A stretch of 64,000 nt of DNA from Candidatus Aminicenantes bacterium UBA6072. Its GTDB lineage: Bacteria > Acidobacteriota > Aminicenantia > UBA2199. The stretch lies in the NCBI GenBank assembly GCA_002436105.1, contig DIXU01000005.1, positions 1 to 64,000 of the forward strand, given 5' to 3'. The notes under the pieces are model-generated. The model had not been told where the DNA came from and did not search any database. It saw only the letters and a list, made by a program, of their open reading frames with translations. Each line of letters begins with the position of its first letter. Position 1 is the first letter of the stretch. A program made the translations under genes and the position numbers. Shown here piece by piece: positions 14,526-25,072 of this stretch.

Positions 14526-16019
14526 ATGAGAATCGTGGCATGGTTGTCGATCCTGCTGCTGGCCTCCGGGGCCCTCGCCGGGGATTCCATCATCTACCTG
14601 CGGCCGGCCGACGCCCTCAACCTGAACCCCTGGCAGGCCGATGACTTCTATTCCAACGAGGTCGCGGCCAACATCTTCGAGGGCCTGGTGCGCTTCAAGA
14701 AGAACTCCACCGCGATCGAGCCCTGCCTGGCCACCGCCTGGAAGATCGGCGCCGACGGCCGCCTCTGGGAGTTTTCCCTGCGCCGCGGCGTCACGTTCCA
14801 TGACGGCACGCCGTTCGATTCCCGGGCCGTACTCCATTCCTTCCAGGGCCGCCTGGAGAAAAAACAGGCCGACCGCCAGAGGCTGAGTCCCCTCTTTTCC
14901 TTCGTCACCGGCGTGCGCAGCCTCGGACCGTACCGCGTGGAGATCACCCTCGACCGGCCCTATGCCCCGTTCCTGGTGGCGCTTGCCGATTCGGCCGCGT
15001 TCATCCAGTCGCCGGGCCCGGCGCGCGCCGCATCGTTCGTGCCCGTCGGCACCGGCGCCTACCGCTTCGCCAGCTGGTCGAAAAACCGCTCGCTGATCCT
15101 GACGCGCCACGCCCGATACTGGGGGGAAAAGCCCGGCCTGGAAAAGCTGGTCTTCAAGGTCATGCCCGATCCGCTGGGGCGGCTGCTGCAGATCCGCAAC
15201 GGCAGCGCCGACATGACCGTCATCCAGTCGGGCAAGGAGTTCGAGGAGCTTTCACTGCGCAGCGACATCACCATCCTGAGCAACCCTTCCATATCCACGC
15301 ACTACCTGGGCTTCAATACCCGCCACAAGCCCTTTGACCGGGTCGAGGTGCGCACCGCCTTCCAGCACGTCATCCCCAAGGGGAACATGGTCAAGAAGAT
15401 ATTCCAGAACCTGGCCCAGCCGGCATTCACCCCGCTGCCGCCGCCCATGTTCCCCAACCAGAAGGCCGAGCCGCCGGACCGCTTCAACCTGGAAAAGGCC
15501 CGCTCCCTGCTGACGGCGGCCGGGCTGCCCAAGGGCTTCACCTGCAGCCTCTACTATGCCGACGGCCAGCAGGGCATCCAGGAGATCGTCGACCTGCTGG
15601 CGGTCATGGCGCGCAACATCCAGGTCACCATCCGCAAGGTCAGGCTGCCTTTCCCCGAGCTGGTGAAGGCCGCCAGCCGCGGCGAGCACGACATGCTGAT
15701 CCTGGGCTGGTCTTCCGGCCCCGATCCCGATTTTTTCCTCTATCCGCTGTTCACCTTCTCCCCCGGCAACCGCAACCGCTTTTTCTACGAGAACGCGGCG
15801 CTGACCCGACTGCTCGACCAGGGCCAGACCACGATGGACCCGCTCCAGCGCGAACGCATCTATCTCGACGCACTGGACATACTGCAGCGGGACGTGCCCT
15901 GGATGCCGCTCTTCCACCTCATTGACAACCTGGCCTGCAGCCGCCGCATCAACGGCCTTTTCTTCACGCCGCTGGGGCAGGTCATTTTCCGTGAAGCCAC
16001 CAAGGAGTCATCAAGATGA
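14526..16019 (+). CDS. Extracytoplasmic peptide/nickel-type solute-binding protein (SBP family 5), copy 1
   Basis: A 497-residue periplasmic protein. Signal peptide at residues 1-19 (ending ALAG), no lipobox. The body has the SBP_bac_5 layout, including NLNPWQADDFYSNEVAANIFEGLVRF, GRLWEFSLRRGVTFHDGTPFDSRAV (family signature) and VGTGAYRFASWSKNRSLIL. Family members bind oligopeptides, heme, nickel chelates or other small molecules. No Opp/Dpp permease or ATPase gene is nearby; instead the gene overlaps by ATGA with a second SBP, which overlaps a sensor kinase. No Shine-Dalgarno sequence precedes the ATG; the transcript appears leaderless. A sensory role, presenting a ligand to the kinase, is therefore likely but inferred. 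Confidence 0.88.
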   Translation: MRIVAWLSILLLASGALAGDSIIYLRPADALNLNPWQADDFYSNEVAANIFEGLVRFKKNSTAIEPCLATAWKIGADGRLWEFSLRRGVTFHDGTPFDSRAVLHSFQGRLEKKQADRQRLSPLFSFVTGVRSLGPYRVEITLDRPYAPFLVALADSAAFIQSPGPARAASFVPVGTGAYRFASWSKNRSLILTRHARYWGEKPGLEKLVFKVMPDPLGRLLQIRNGSADMTVIQSGKEFEELSLRSDITILSNPSISTHYLGFNTRHKPFDRVEVRTAFQHVIPKGNMVKKIFQNLAQPAFTPLPPPMFPNQKAEPPDRFNLEKARSLLTAAGLPKGFTCSLYYADGQQGIQEIVDLLAVMARNIQVTIRKVRLPFPELVKAASRGEHDMLILGWSSGPDPDFFLYPLFTFSPGNRNRFFYENAALTRLLDQGQTTMDPLQRERIYLDALDILQRDVPWMPLFHLIDNLACSRRINGLFFTPLGQVIFREATKESSR

Positions 16020-17551
16020 ACATAAAACGCCTCGGCCGGGCGCTGCCGGCCCTATGGCTGCTGACAATGGCCGCGCCGCTGGCGGCCGTCCTCACGGTGC
16101 GCGGCGGCAGGACCCACGAGCCCGTCAGCCTGGATCCCGCCCGCGCCTGGGACGACACCTCGTCCTTCTATATCGCCAACATTTACGACACGCTGGTGCG
16201 CCTCGACCCGCGCACGCTCGGGATCGAGCCGTCCCTGGCCACCCGCTGGGAGACCGGCGACGGGGGCCGTTCCTGGACATTCCACCTGCGCCGCAACGTG
16301 CGGTTTCATGACGGCACGCCCTTCGACGCCGACGCCGTGATGTTCAGCTTCCAGCGGCAAATGGATCCGGCCAATTCCCGGCGCAAGGAGGAATTCCCCC
16401 TTTTCTACGAGATATTCAACTTCCTGAAGGAGGTGCGCAAGCTGGACGCCTTCCAGGTGCGCTTCATCCTTTCCGAGCCCTTCTTCCCGTTCCTGCCCTC
16501 ATTGACAGCCGACTGCGCCGCCATCGTCTCTCCCGCCGCCGTGAAAAGGTCCGGCGCCGCCTTTTCCCGCCGGCCGGTCGGCACCGGCCCCTTCAAGCTG
16601 CGCTCATGGCAAAAAGACAAGCGCCTGGTACTGGAGGCCAACAGCGACTACTGGCGCGGCCGGCCGGGCATCGGCGAGTACGTCGACCTCATCGAGCCGC
16701 AGGCCGAACTGCTGGGCAAGCATTTCGAGGAGGGAAGGATCGACATGCTGTCGACCTACTCCATTTCCCGGATGGCCTCCTACCGCAAGCAGGACTGGGT
16801 GCGCATCAGCGCCGAACCGCTGTTTTCGGTGACCTACGTCGTGCTCAACGCCGCCCGGCCGCAGCTGCGCAGCCTCAACCTGCGCCGGGCCCTGTGCCAC
16901 GCCTGGGATCCGCGCGCCCTGAAGCTGGTCTATCAGGACCACGTGCTGCCCATCCACTCCATGCTGCCGCCCGGCCTGGCCGGCGACGGCGGCGCCGAAC
17001 CGCCCTTGGGTTTTTCGCTGGACAGGGCCCGCGAGCTTTTAAAAAAGGAGGGGTGGAAGCCGGAATCCCAGCTGGAGATGCTGGTGCGGCGCGAAGAAGG
17101 GCTGTTCTTCCAGGTGCTCTCCATGTACGCCCGCAACCTGAAGCAGGTCGGCATGCAGCTGAAGCTCACACGCCTGGAACCCGACGAGTACCTCCGCCGC
17201 GTCGCCAACGGCGATTACGACCTGGCCTATTCGAGCTGGATCGCCGATTTCCCCGACCCCGACAGCATGCTCTATCCGCTGCTGTCCGAGAAGCTGCAGC
17301 TGCAGGGGTTCGCCACCGCCGCCGGCAGCGGCCGCCAGGACCTGCGCCGGCGCCTGATCGGCGCCCGCCGCGAAAGCGACGCCCAAAAGCGCCTGGCCGC
17401 CTACCGGGAGATCGACCGGGCCTTTGTCGGCGACGGCCTGATCCTGCCCATCTACCAGGCCAAGAGCGTCATCCTCTTCAACCGCAACATCGGCAGCATC
17501 CAGCCCAATTCCCTGGGCAAGCTCCTGCTCTTTGACCTGCAGGCGCCATGA
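16016..17551 (+). CDS. Extracytoplasmic peptide/nickel-type solute-binding protein (SBP family 5), copy 2
   Basis: A 511-residue periplasmic protein and diverged paralogue of the preceding one. Signal peptide about residues 1-24. Seen: EPVSLDPARAWDDTSSFYIANIYDTLVRLD, RSWTFHLRRNVRFHDGTPFDADAVMFSF (the same signature as copy 1), VGTGPFKLRSWQKDKRLVLEAN, and LAYSSWIADFPDPDSMLYPLL near the C-terminus. Each copy is full length. It is joined by ATGA overlaps to the first copy upstream and the sensor kinase downstream, so three proteins are made in fixed order from one message. Ligand unknown. Confidence 0.88.
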   Translation: MNIKRLGRALPALWLLTMAAPLAAVLTVRGGRTHEPVSLDPARAWDDTSSFYIANIYDTLVRLDPRTLGIEPSLATRWETGDGGRSWTFHLRRNVRFHDGTPFDADAVMFSFQRQMDPANSRRKEEFPLFYEIFNFLKEVRKLDAFQVRFILSEPFFPFLPSLTADCAAIVSPAAVKRSGAAFSRRPVGTGPFKLRSWQKDKRLVLEANSDYWRGRPGIGEYVDLIEPQAELLGKHFEEGRIDMLSTYSISRMASYRKQDWVRISAEPLFSVTYVVLNAARPQLRSLNLRRALCHAWDPRALKLVYQDHVLPIHSMLPPGLAGDGGAEPPLGFSLDRARELLKKEGWKPESQLEMLVRREEGLFFQVLSMYARNLKQVGMQLKLTRLEPDEYLRRVANGDYDLAYSSWIADFPDPDSMLYPLLSEKLQLQGFATAAGSGRQDLRRRLIGARRESDAQKRLAAYREIDRAFVGDGLILPIYQAKSVILFNRNIGSIQPNSLGKLLLFDLQAP

Positions 17552-19671
17552 AGATCCAGACCAAGCTCCTGCTCTCGCTGATCTTCATCGCCGTATTCTC
17601 CATCGTCATCACCCTCAATTTCTCGATCCTGTCCATCTCCCGGCGCTATGAGAAAGCCGCCCGCGAAGAGGTCGCCGGCGCCCGCAAGGTCGCCGAGAAC
17701 GTTTTCCTGGAGAACCTGGGCGACCTGGTGCGCAAGGCGCTCTTCCTGTCGGAGCTGAAGGAGATCATCGAGAACACGGAAGACCTGGACGAGCTGGCCA
17801 TGGCGCTGGAATTCAAGAATTTCTTCTTTTCCAACACCAACATCAAGATCCTCGACCCGGCCAGCCGCATCGTGCTGACCCACGACAACTCGTCGGCCAG
17901 CACCATCTCGGCCGCCAACCAGGACAAGGTGACGTTCCTCAACAGCCAGCGCGACCCGCTGATCCGCGAGGCCGGGGTCTTTCTCGTCGACGGCAACCTG
18001 TGCCTCGCCGCGATTTCTCCCATCGTCGACCAGGAGACCTTCGGGCTCAAGGGCTTCACCATGCTGGAGATCCCCTTCAACCTGGAGTTCGCCGACCATA
18101 TCAAGGAAAAGAGCAAGGCGGAGATCATGCTGTACGTCCAGGAGCAGCCCCTGGCCTCCACCCTGACCGATGGCAACGGCGACATGGTCTTCCCCGCGCC
18201 ATCCCAGATACGCTCCAGGGCCGCGCTGCGCTTCCTGCCGGGCGGCGACCGCCATCTGATCGAGTCGTTCATCGTCGAGGATTTCAACAAGAAACCGGTG
18301 GGCGAGATCTTCGTCAGCGTCAACATCGAGAACATCATGGCCGCCAAACAGGTCAGCATCACCAGCCTTTTGTACGTGTCGCTGCTGATCGGCCTGATCG
18401 TCATCCTGACCAGCGTCCTGCTGGGCCGCCGGCTCACTTCGCCCATCGGCAAGCTGGCCCGCGGCGCCGAGGCCATCGCCGCCGGCAACTACGACGTGCA
18501 CATGCAGCTCAATTCCCGCGACGAGATCGGCGAGCTGGCCGGCGTCTTCAACAAGATGTCGGACTCGATCAAGGTCCAGCGCGACGAGATCCGCGAGCTG
18601 CAGCAGTTTTTCGAAAGCATCGTCGAGCATTCGCCCTCGGCCATCGTCATCGGCAACGAGAGCGCCGAGGTGATCGCCATGAACCCCGCGGCCGAGCGGC
18701 TGCTGGAGCATCCGCTCGCCGAGCTCAAAAACCGGCCGCTGTTCGAGATGCTGCCGGCCTTCACTCCGCTGAAGGAGGACTACGTCAAGGTGCTGCTGAC
18801 CGGCGATCCCTGCTTCCATGACAATTATTCGCTGGTCCACGAGCAGGAAGGAGAAAAGACCCTGCGCCTGACCCTGTACAAGATCCCCCTGCCCGGGACT
18901 CCGGCCGAGGTCCTGCAGATCGAGGACGTCAGCGAGAAATTCGAGCTCGAGGAGAAGCTGGTCCACGCCCAGAAGCTCGGCACGCTCGGCGAGCTCCTCA
19001 GCCGCTTCACCCACGAGTTCAACAACCTGATGACCAGCCTGCTGGGCCACCTGACCCTGCTCAAGCGCGAGGCCGGCGAGGAGAACCCCCTGGCCAGGCG
19101 CACGCAGCTGATCGAGGAAGTGGCCCTGCGCGCCCATCACCTGGGCAAGGACATCCTGGACTTCTCCCGCAAGGAAAAGCTGAAGAAGGAGGTCCTGAAC
19201 GTCCACGACGCCATCGACACCGTGCTCAACCTGCTGGGCAGGACCGTCCTCAAGCGCATCCAGGTCGAGAACAAGTTCACGGGCAGCGATCTGACCGTGC
19301 TGATGAACAAGGAAAAATTCCTGCTGGCGCTGTTCAATGTCCTGATCAACGCCAAGGACGCCATCCTGGCTGCGGAACGCGAGAGAGGGCTGATCCGCAT
19401 CAGCGTCGACCGTATCTTCGTCCCGCGGACGCAGCAGAACTTCGTGCGCATCCGCGTCAGCGACAACGGCGACGGCATCGACGAAAAGATCATCAACAAG
19501 ATCTTCGAGCCCTATTTCACCACCAAGGGGGAAAAGGGGACCGGGCTGGGGCTGACCACGGTCAAGGAGATCGTCGAGGAGAACGCCGGCTGGATCGAGG
19601 TCGACGCCAAGAAAGGCGGCGGCTCCGCCTTCAGCCTGCTGCTGCCGGAGTACGTCCTGGAAACGCGTTGA
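17548..19671 (+). CDS. Membrane sensor histidine kinase (NtrB-like core) with Cache-like sensor
   Basis: A 707-residue inner-membrane kinase. TM1 about 8-30; a periplasmic domain about 31-275 with a Cache-like pattern (NIKILDPASRIVLTHDN, GNLCLAAISPI); TM2 about 276-297; HAMP (RRLTSPIGKLARGAEAIAAGNY); PAS about 360-470 (FESIVEHSPSAIVIGNES); a dimerisation helix with SRFTHEFNNLMTSLLGHL (phospho-acceptor H489); and an HATPase domain with NVLINAKDAI, DNGDGID and GTGLGLTTVKEIV. The HEFNN and FEPYFTTKGEKGTGLGL features are those of kinases that often partner NtrC-type regulators. No response regulator is adjacent. Its last codons and stop lie in the first unit of an 8-bp repeat. Confidence 0.92.
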   Translation: MKIQTKLLLSLIFIAVFSIVITLNFSILSISRRYEKAAREEVAGARKVAENVFLENLGDLVRKALFLSELKEIIENTEDLDELAMALEFKNFFFSNTNIKILDPASRIVLTHDNSSASTISAANQDKVTFLNSQRDPLIREAGVFLVDGNLCLAAISPIVDQETFGLKGFTMLEIPFNLEFADHIKEKSKAEIMLYVQEQPLASTLTDGNGDMVFPAPSQIRSRAALRFLPGGDRHLIESFIVEDFNKKPVGEIFVSVNIENIMAAKQVSITSLLYVSLLIGLIVILTSVLLGRRLTSPIGKLARGAEAIAAGNYDVHMQLNSRDEIGELAGVFNKMSDSIKVQRDEIRELQQFFESIVEHSPSAIVIGNESAEVIAMNPAAERLLEHPLAELKNRPLFEMLPAFTPLKEDYVKVLLTGDPCFHDNYSLVHEQEGEKTLRLTLYKIPLPGTPAEVLQIEDVSEKFELEEKLVHAQKLGTLGELLSRFTHEFNNLMTSLLGHLTLLKREAGEENPLARRTQLIEEVALRAHHLGKDILDFSRKEKLKKEVLNVHDAIDTVLNLLGRTVLKRIQVENKFTGSDLTVLMNKEKFLLALFNVLINAKDAILAAERERGLIRISVDRIFVPRTQQNFVRIRVSDNGDGIDEKIINKIFEPYFTTKGEKGTGLGLTTVKEIVEENAGWIEVDAKKGGGSAFSLLLPEYVLETR

Positions 19672-19810
19672 AGCGTGGAAGCGTTGAAGCGTTAAAGAGT
19701 TCAAGAGTTAAAGAGTTAAAGAGTTGAAGAGTTAAGATAAGATCACTTCCGGGGGTGCTAACCCTTCAACCCTTTTACCCGTCAACTCGTCCAGTTATCG
19801 AACTCGTTCC
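19665..19810. repeat. Octamer tandem repeat with inverted partner arm
   Basis: Nine consecutive 8-bp units run from 19665 to 19736: GCGTTGAA, GCGTGGAA, GCGTTGAA, GCGTTAAA, GAGTTCAA, GAGTTAAA, GAGTTAAA, GAGTTGAA, GAGTTAAG. The kinase stop codon TGA is in unit one. From about 19759 the strand carries the imperfect complement (CAACCCTT, TTACCCGT, CAACTCGT and so on), so the whole 3' region could fold into a long imperfect stem. Same architecture as the heptamer elements, but period eight. There is no gene between 19672 and 19871. Confidence 0.8.
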
Positions 19811-19833
19811 GCGGTCAGGACCCGCCCCGGCAG

Positions 19834-19862
19834 TTGACATCCCGCGGGGAAACGATTACCAT
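19834..19862 (+). promoter_or_regulatory. Promoter of the UPF0104 gene
   Basis: TTGACA (19834-19839), 17-bp spacer, TACCAT (19857-19862). The predicted start near 19869 is about three bases before the ATG at 19872. Confidence 0.55.
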
Positions 19863-19871
19863 GGCCAGGAG

Positions 19872-20894
19872 ATGAAAGGCTGGAAGAGCTTGCTTTTTAC
19901 CGTTCTGTCGGCGTTCTTCGTCTGGCTGTTCCTGCGCCGCGTCGACTTCGCCGGCATGCGCGCCGTCTGGGTGTCCATCCACTGGAGCTACCCGCTGCTC
20001 TTCCTCCTGCTCATGCTGCCGCAGTACGCGCTGCGGGCGCTGCGCTGGGGCGTGCTGCTGCGGCCGTTCAAGCGCGGCGTCCCCTTCCGCAGCCTGTGGA
20101 ACTTCTCGCTGATCGGCTTCATGATCTCCTACCTGCTGCCGGGGCGCCTGGGCGAGATCGCCCGGCCGGTGCTGCTGGCCGAGAAGGAGGGCATGAGGAA
20201 AAGCCAGACCATCGCCACCATCGTCAACGAGCGGCTGTTCGACCTGCTCACGGTGCTGGTCCTGTTCACCCTCTACCTCGCCGCGGCCCGGGACACGGCA
20301 TCGCCGGTGCTGCGCCAGCTGCGGACGGCGGCCCTGCTGCTGCTGCCGCTGGTCATCCTGGTCTTCCTTTTCATCCTCCTGGCCAACCACCCGCGCATTT
20401 TCCCCTGGACCGAGCGCCTGGTGCGCGGCCTGTTGCGGCTCCTGCCGCGGCGCTGGCGCGAGCCGGCGGCCAACTTCGCCCTGAACTTCATCAGGGCGCT
20501 GCGCCTGGACCTGGGCGGCCGGGGCATGGCGGCGGTGGCCGCCCTTTCGCTGCTGCACTGGGCCCTGATCCTTTTCTCCTACTGGCTGCTGCTGCGGGGC
20601 TTCGGCATCCGCCCCGGCCTGATGCCGGTCATCCCCTTCGTGGCCGTGATCTTCGTTTCGGCCGCCGTGCCCACGCCGGGCATGGCCGGCAGCCTGGACC
20701 TGGCCTCCATCTACGCCCTGACCGGGCTGTTCGCCGTGCCCGAGGAGACGGCGGCGGCCTTCACCATCCTCTTCCATTTCCTGGTGCTGGCCGTGCCCAT
20801 CGCCCTGGGCCTGGCCGCCCTGTGGCACGAGGGACTGAGTTTCCGGTCGCTCGGCCGCCTGCGAGGAAAAGATGAACTGCCCGCAATGCGCTGA
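19872..20894 (+). CDS. UPF0104 / lysylphosphatidylglycerol synthase TM-region (flippase-like) membrane protein
   Basis: A 340-residue polytopic inner-membrane protein with about eight transmembrane segments. Seen: RALRWGVLLRPF, LIGFMISYLLPGRLGEIARPVLLAEKEGM and NERLFDLLTVLVLFTLY, the conserved loops of the LPG_synthase_TM family (PF03706), and AAVPTPGMAGSLDLASIYAL in the C-terminal half. Members move lipid-linked molecules or form the flippase part of MprF; the substrate here is unknown and there is no catalytic synthase domain. The ATG at 19872 is preceded by AGGAG with no spacing, so it is probably read from a near-leaderless mRNA. The 3' end overlaps nrdR by 23 bp. Confidence 0.8.
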   Translation: MKGWKSLLFTVLSAFFVWLFLRRVDFAGMRAVWVSIHWSYPLLFLLLMLPQYALRALRWGVLLRPFKRGVPFRSLWNFSLIGFMISYLLPGRLGEIARPVLLAEKEGMRKSQTIATIVNERLFDLLTVLVLFTLYLAAARDTASPVLRQLRTAALLLLPLVILVFLFILLANHPRIFPWTERLVRGLLRLLPRRWREPAANFALNFIRALRLDLGGRGMAAVAALSLLHWALILFSYWLLLRGFGIRPGLMPVIPFVAVIFVSAAVPTPGMAGSLDLASIYALTGLFAVPEETAAAFTILFHFLVLAVPIALGLAALWHEGLSFRSLGRLRGKDELPAMR

Positions 20895-21327
20895 GATCGC
20901 CGACCGGGTGATCGAGACCCGCGAGAGCAGGGACGGCATGTATATCCGCCGCCGCCGCGAGTGCCTGCACTGCGGCAAGCGCTTCACCACCTACGAAAAG
21001 ATCGAGGACGTGCCGCTGATGGTGGTCAAGAAGGACGGCCGGCGCGAGCCGTTCGACATGGACAAGATCCGCAAGGGGCTGTACCGCGCCCTGGAGAAGC
21101 GGCCGGTGCAGACCAAGCAGATCGAGCAGCTGGCGCGGCAGGTCGAGGAATTCTTCTCCCGCTCCGACCGCGAGGTGCCCACCTCCAAGATCGGCGGCAT
21201 GATCATGGAGAAGCTGAAGAAGCTGGACAAGGTGGCCTACGTGCGCTTCGCCTCGGTGTACCTGGAGTTCAAGAGCCTGGAAGAGTTCCTCGCCGAGCTG
21301 CAAGGCCTCTTGAAAAAGGAGGAATGA
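20872..21327 (+). CDS. nrdR: Transcriptional repressor of ribonucleotide reductase genes
   Basis: A 151-residue regulator. The zinc ribbon has C3-x2-C6 and C31-x2-C34 with the diagnostic RRRRECLHCGKRFTTYEK. The ATP-cone domain follows (VVKKDGRREPFDMDKIRKGLYRALEKRPV). It senses ATP/dATP and binds NrdR boxes before nrd operons; none is visible in this window. The gene begins inside the upstream membrane-protein gene, and the small heat-shock gene starts one base after its stop. Length and motifs are entirely typical. Confidence 0.97.
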   Translation: MNCPQCAEIADRVIETRESRDGMYIRRRRECLHCGKRFTTYEKIEDVPLMVVKKDGRREPFDMDKIRKGLYRALEKRPVQTKQIEQLARQVEEFFSRSDREVPTSKIGGMIMEKLKKLDKVAYVRFASVYLEFKSLEEFLAELQGLLKKEE

Positions 21328-21328
21328 G

Positions 21329-21724
21329 ATGGGCAAGAAGAATTTCCCGTATTTCGAGGTCGAGATCAGCAAGAATTATCCCTCGGGCATCAGCACGCAC
21401 ACCGACTGGAAGCCCAGCACCAATATCGTCGAGACGCGCGACTCCCTGGTCATCGAAATGGAGCTGCCCGGGGTGGCCAAGGAGGACATCGCCATCACCA
21501 TGGTCAACAACCAGGAGCTGATCATCAAGGGGTTCAAGAAGCAGCCGCGCCTGGAGCCCGTGACCTATTACCTGTTCGAGAGGGAATTCGGCGCCTTCTT
21601 CAAGAAGATCGTCATCGATTTCCCCCTGGAGACGAGCACGGTGCGGTCGCTGATGGAGAACGGCGTGCTGACCATCGAGGTACGCAAGCGCGTCGAATCC
21701 AAGATCTCGGTGGAGATCAAGTAG
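21329..21724 (+). CDS. Small heat-shock protein, Hsp20/alpha-crystallin family
   Basis: A 131-residue cytoplasmic holdase. The alpha-crystallin domain covers most of the protein: KPSTNIVETRDSLVIEMELPGVAKEDIAITMVNNQELIIKG, then FEREFGAFFKKIVIDFPLE and MENGVLTIEVRK. The N-terminal arm is short and the C-terminal tail ends in SVEIK, close to the usual IxI anchor. It has a strong AAGGAGG and lies directly upstream of lon, so holding and degradation of damaged proteins are co-expressed. No CIRCE element is visible upstream. Confidence 0.93.
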   Translation: MGKKNFPYFEVEISKNYPSGISTHTDWKPSTNIVETRDSLVIEMELPGVAKEDIAITMVNNQELIIKGFKKQPRLEPVTYYLFEREFGAFFKKIVIDFPLETSTVRSLMENGVLTIEVRKRVESKISVEIK

Positions 21725-21734
21725 GGAGCGCACC

Positions 21735-24115
<2,381 letters not shown>

Positions 24116-24116
<1 letters not shown>

Positions 24117-25072
24117 TGGACGAGCCGGGCTTCGTCGCCTTCCTGCAGAAGAAATTCCCCTTCCGCTTCGGCCTGGGCATCGGCGACGACGCCTCGATCG
24201 TCCGCTGCGGGAGGTCCTTTCAGCTGATATCGACCGACCTGCTGATCGAGGACGTGCACTTCCGCCTCGGGGACGTTTCCCTGGGCGTGCTGGCCGAAAA
24301 GGCGCTGGCGGTGAACGTCTCCGACATCGCCGCCATGGGCGGCCGGCCGCAGTATTTCTACCTGGACCTGGGCTTCCCCGGCCGCCTGTCACTTGCCGAC
24401 CTGCGCCGCTTCTTTTCCGGCCTCGCCCGCGCCGGCCGGCGCTGGGGAGTGGAACTGGCCGGCGGCGATTTCTCCCGGGCCGACAAGCTGCTCATCGCCG
24501 TCACCATCGTCGGCGCGAGCGCCCGGCCGCTGCGTCGCAGCGGCGCCCGGCCCGGCGACCTGGTGGGCATCACCGGGGCGACCGGCGGCTCGGCACTGGG
24601 CCTGCGGCTGCTGCTGGCGGGAGAGAAACGCTCGCGCTTCGTCCGCCTGCACCAGCGCCCGCTGCCGCAGTGCGCCAAGGGGCTGGTGCTCTCGCGCTTC
24701 GCCCATGCCATGATCGACATTTCCGACGGGCTGCTCCTGGACCTTTCGCGCCTGCTGCGGGCCTCGAACGTCGGGGCGGTGATCGACTATGAAAAGATCC
24801 CGCGGCCCGCCGCTTTCACCCGGGACTGCCGGCGCCGGGGGCTGGACGAGAAGGAGCTGGTTCTTTCCGGCGGCGAGGATTATGAACTGCTGTTCACCGT
24901 TTCCCCGCGGCGGGAAAAATCCCTGCGCCGCACGGGGACGGGCTACCATATCATCGGCCGCATCCACCGGGGACGCCGCCTGCGGGTCAGGGAGAACGGC
25001 CGGGAGCTGCCCCTGGGCGGTCTCGGCTTCGATCATTTTGCCGCCGCGGCCGGCAAGGGGGAAAAGGCATGA
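24116..25072 (+). CDS. thiL: Thiamine-monophosphate kinase
   Basis: A 318-residue cytoplasmic kinase that phosphorylates thiamine monophosphate to the active diphosphate. Seen: GIGDDASIV at the N-terminus, STDLLIEDVHFRLG (metal- and substrate-binding), VNVSDIAAMGGRPQYFYLDLGFP, GGDFSRADKLLIAVTIVG, MIDISDGLLLDLSRLL and LSGGEDYELLFTV. All are hallmarks of ThiL. The start overlaps the lon stop and the end overlaps pepA by ATGA, so translation is coupled. The other thiamine gene in the window, thiC, is 37 kb away. Confidence 0.95.

Noticed and set aside
17452..19704. A 750-codon minus-strand open frame opposite the sensor kinase
   Set aside because: Shadow frame with biased composition; the plus strand encodes a full kinase.
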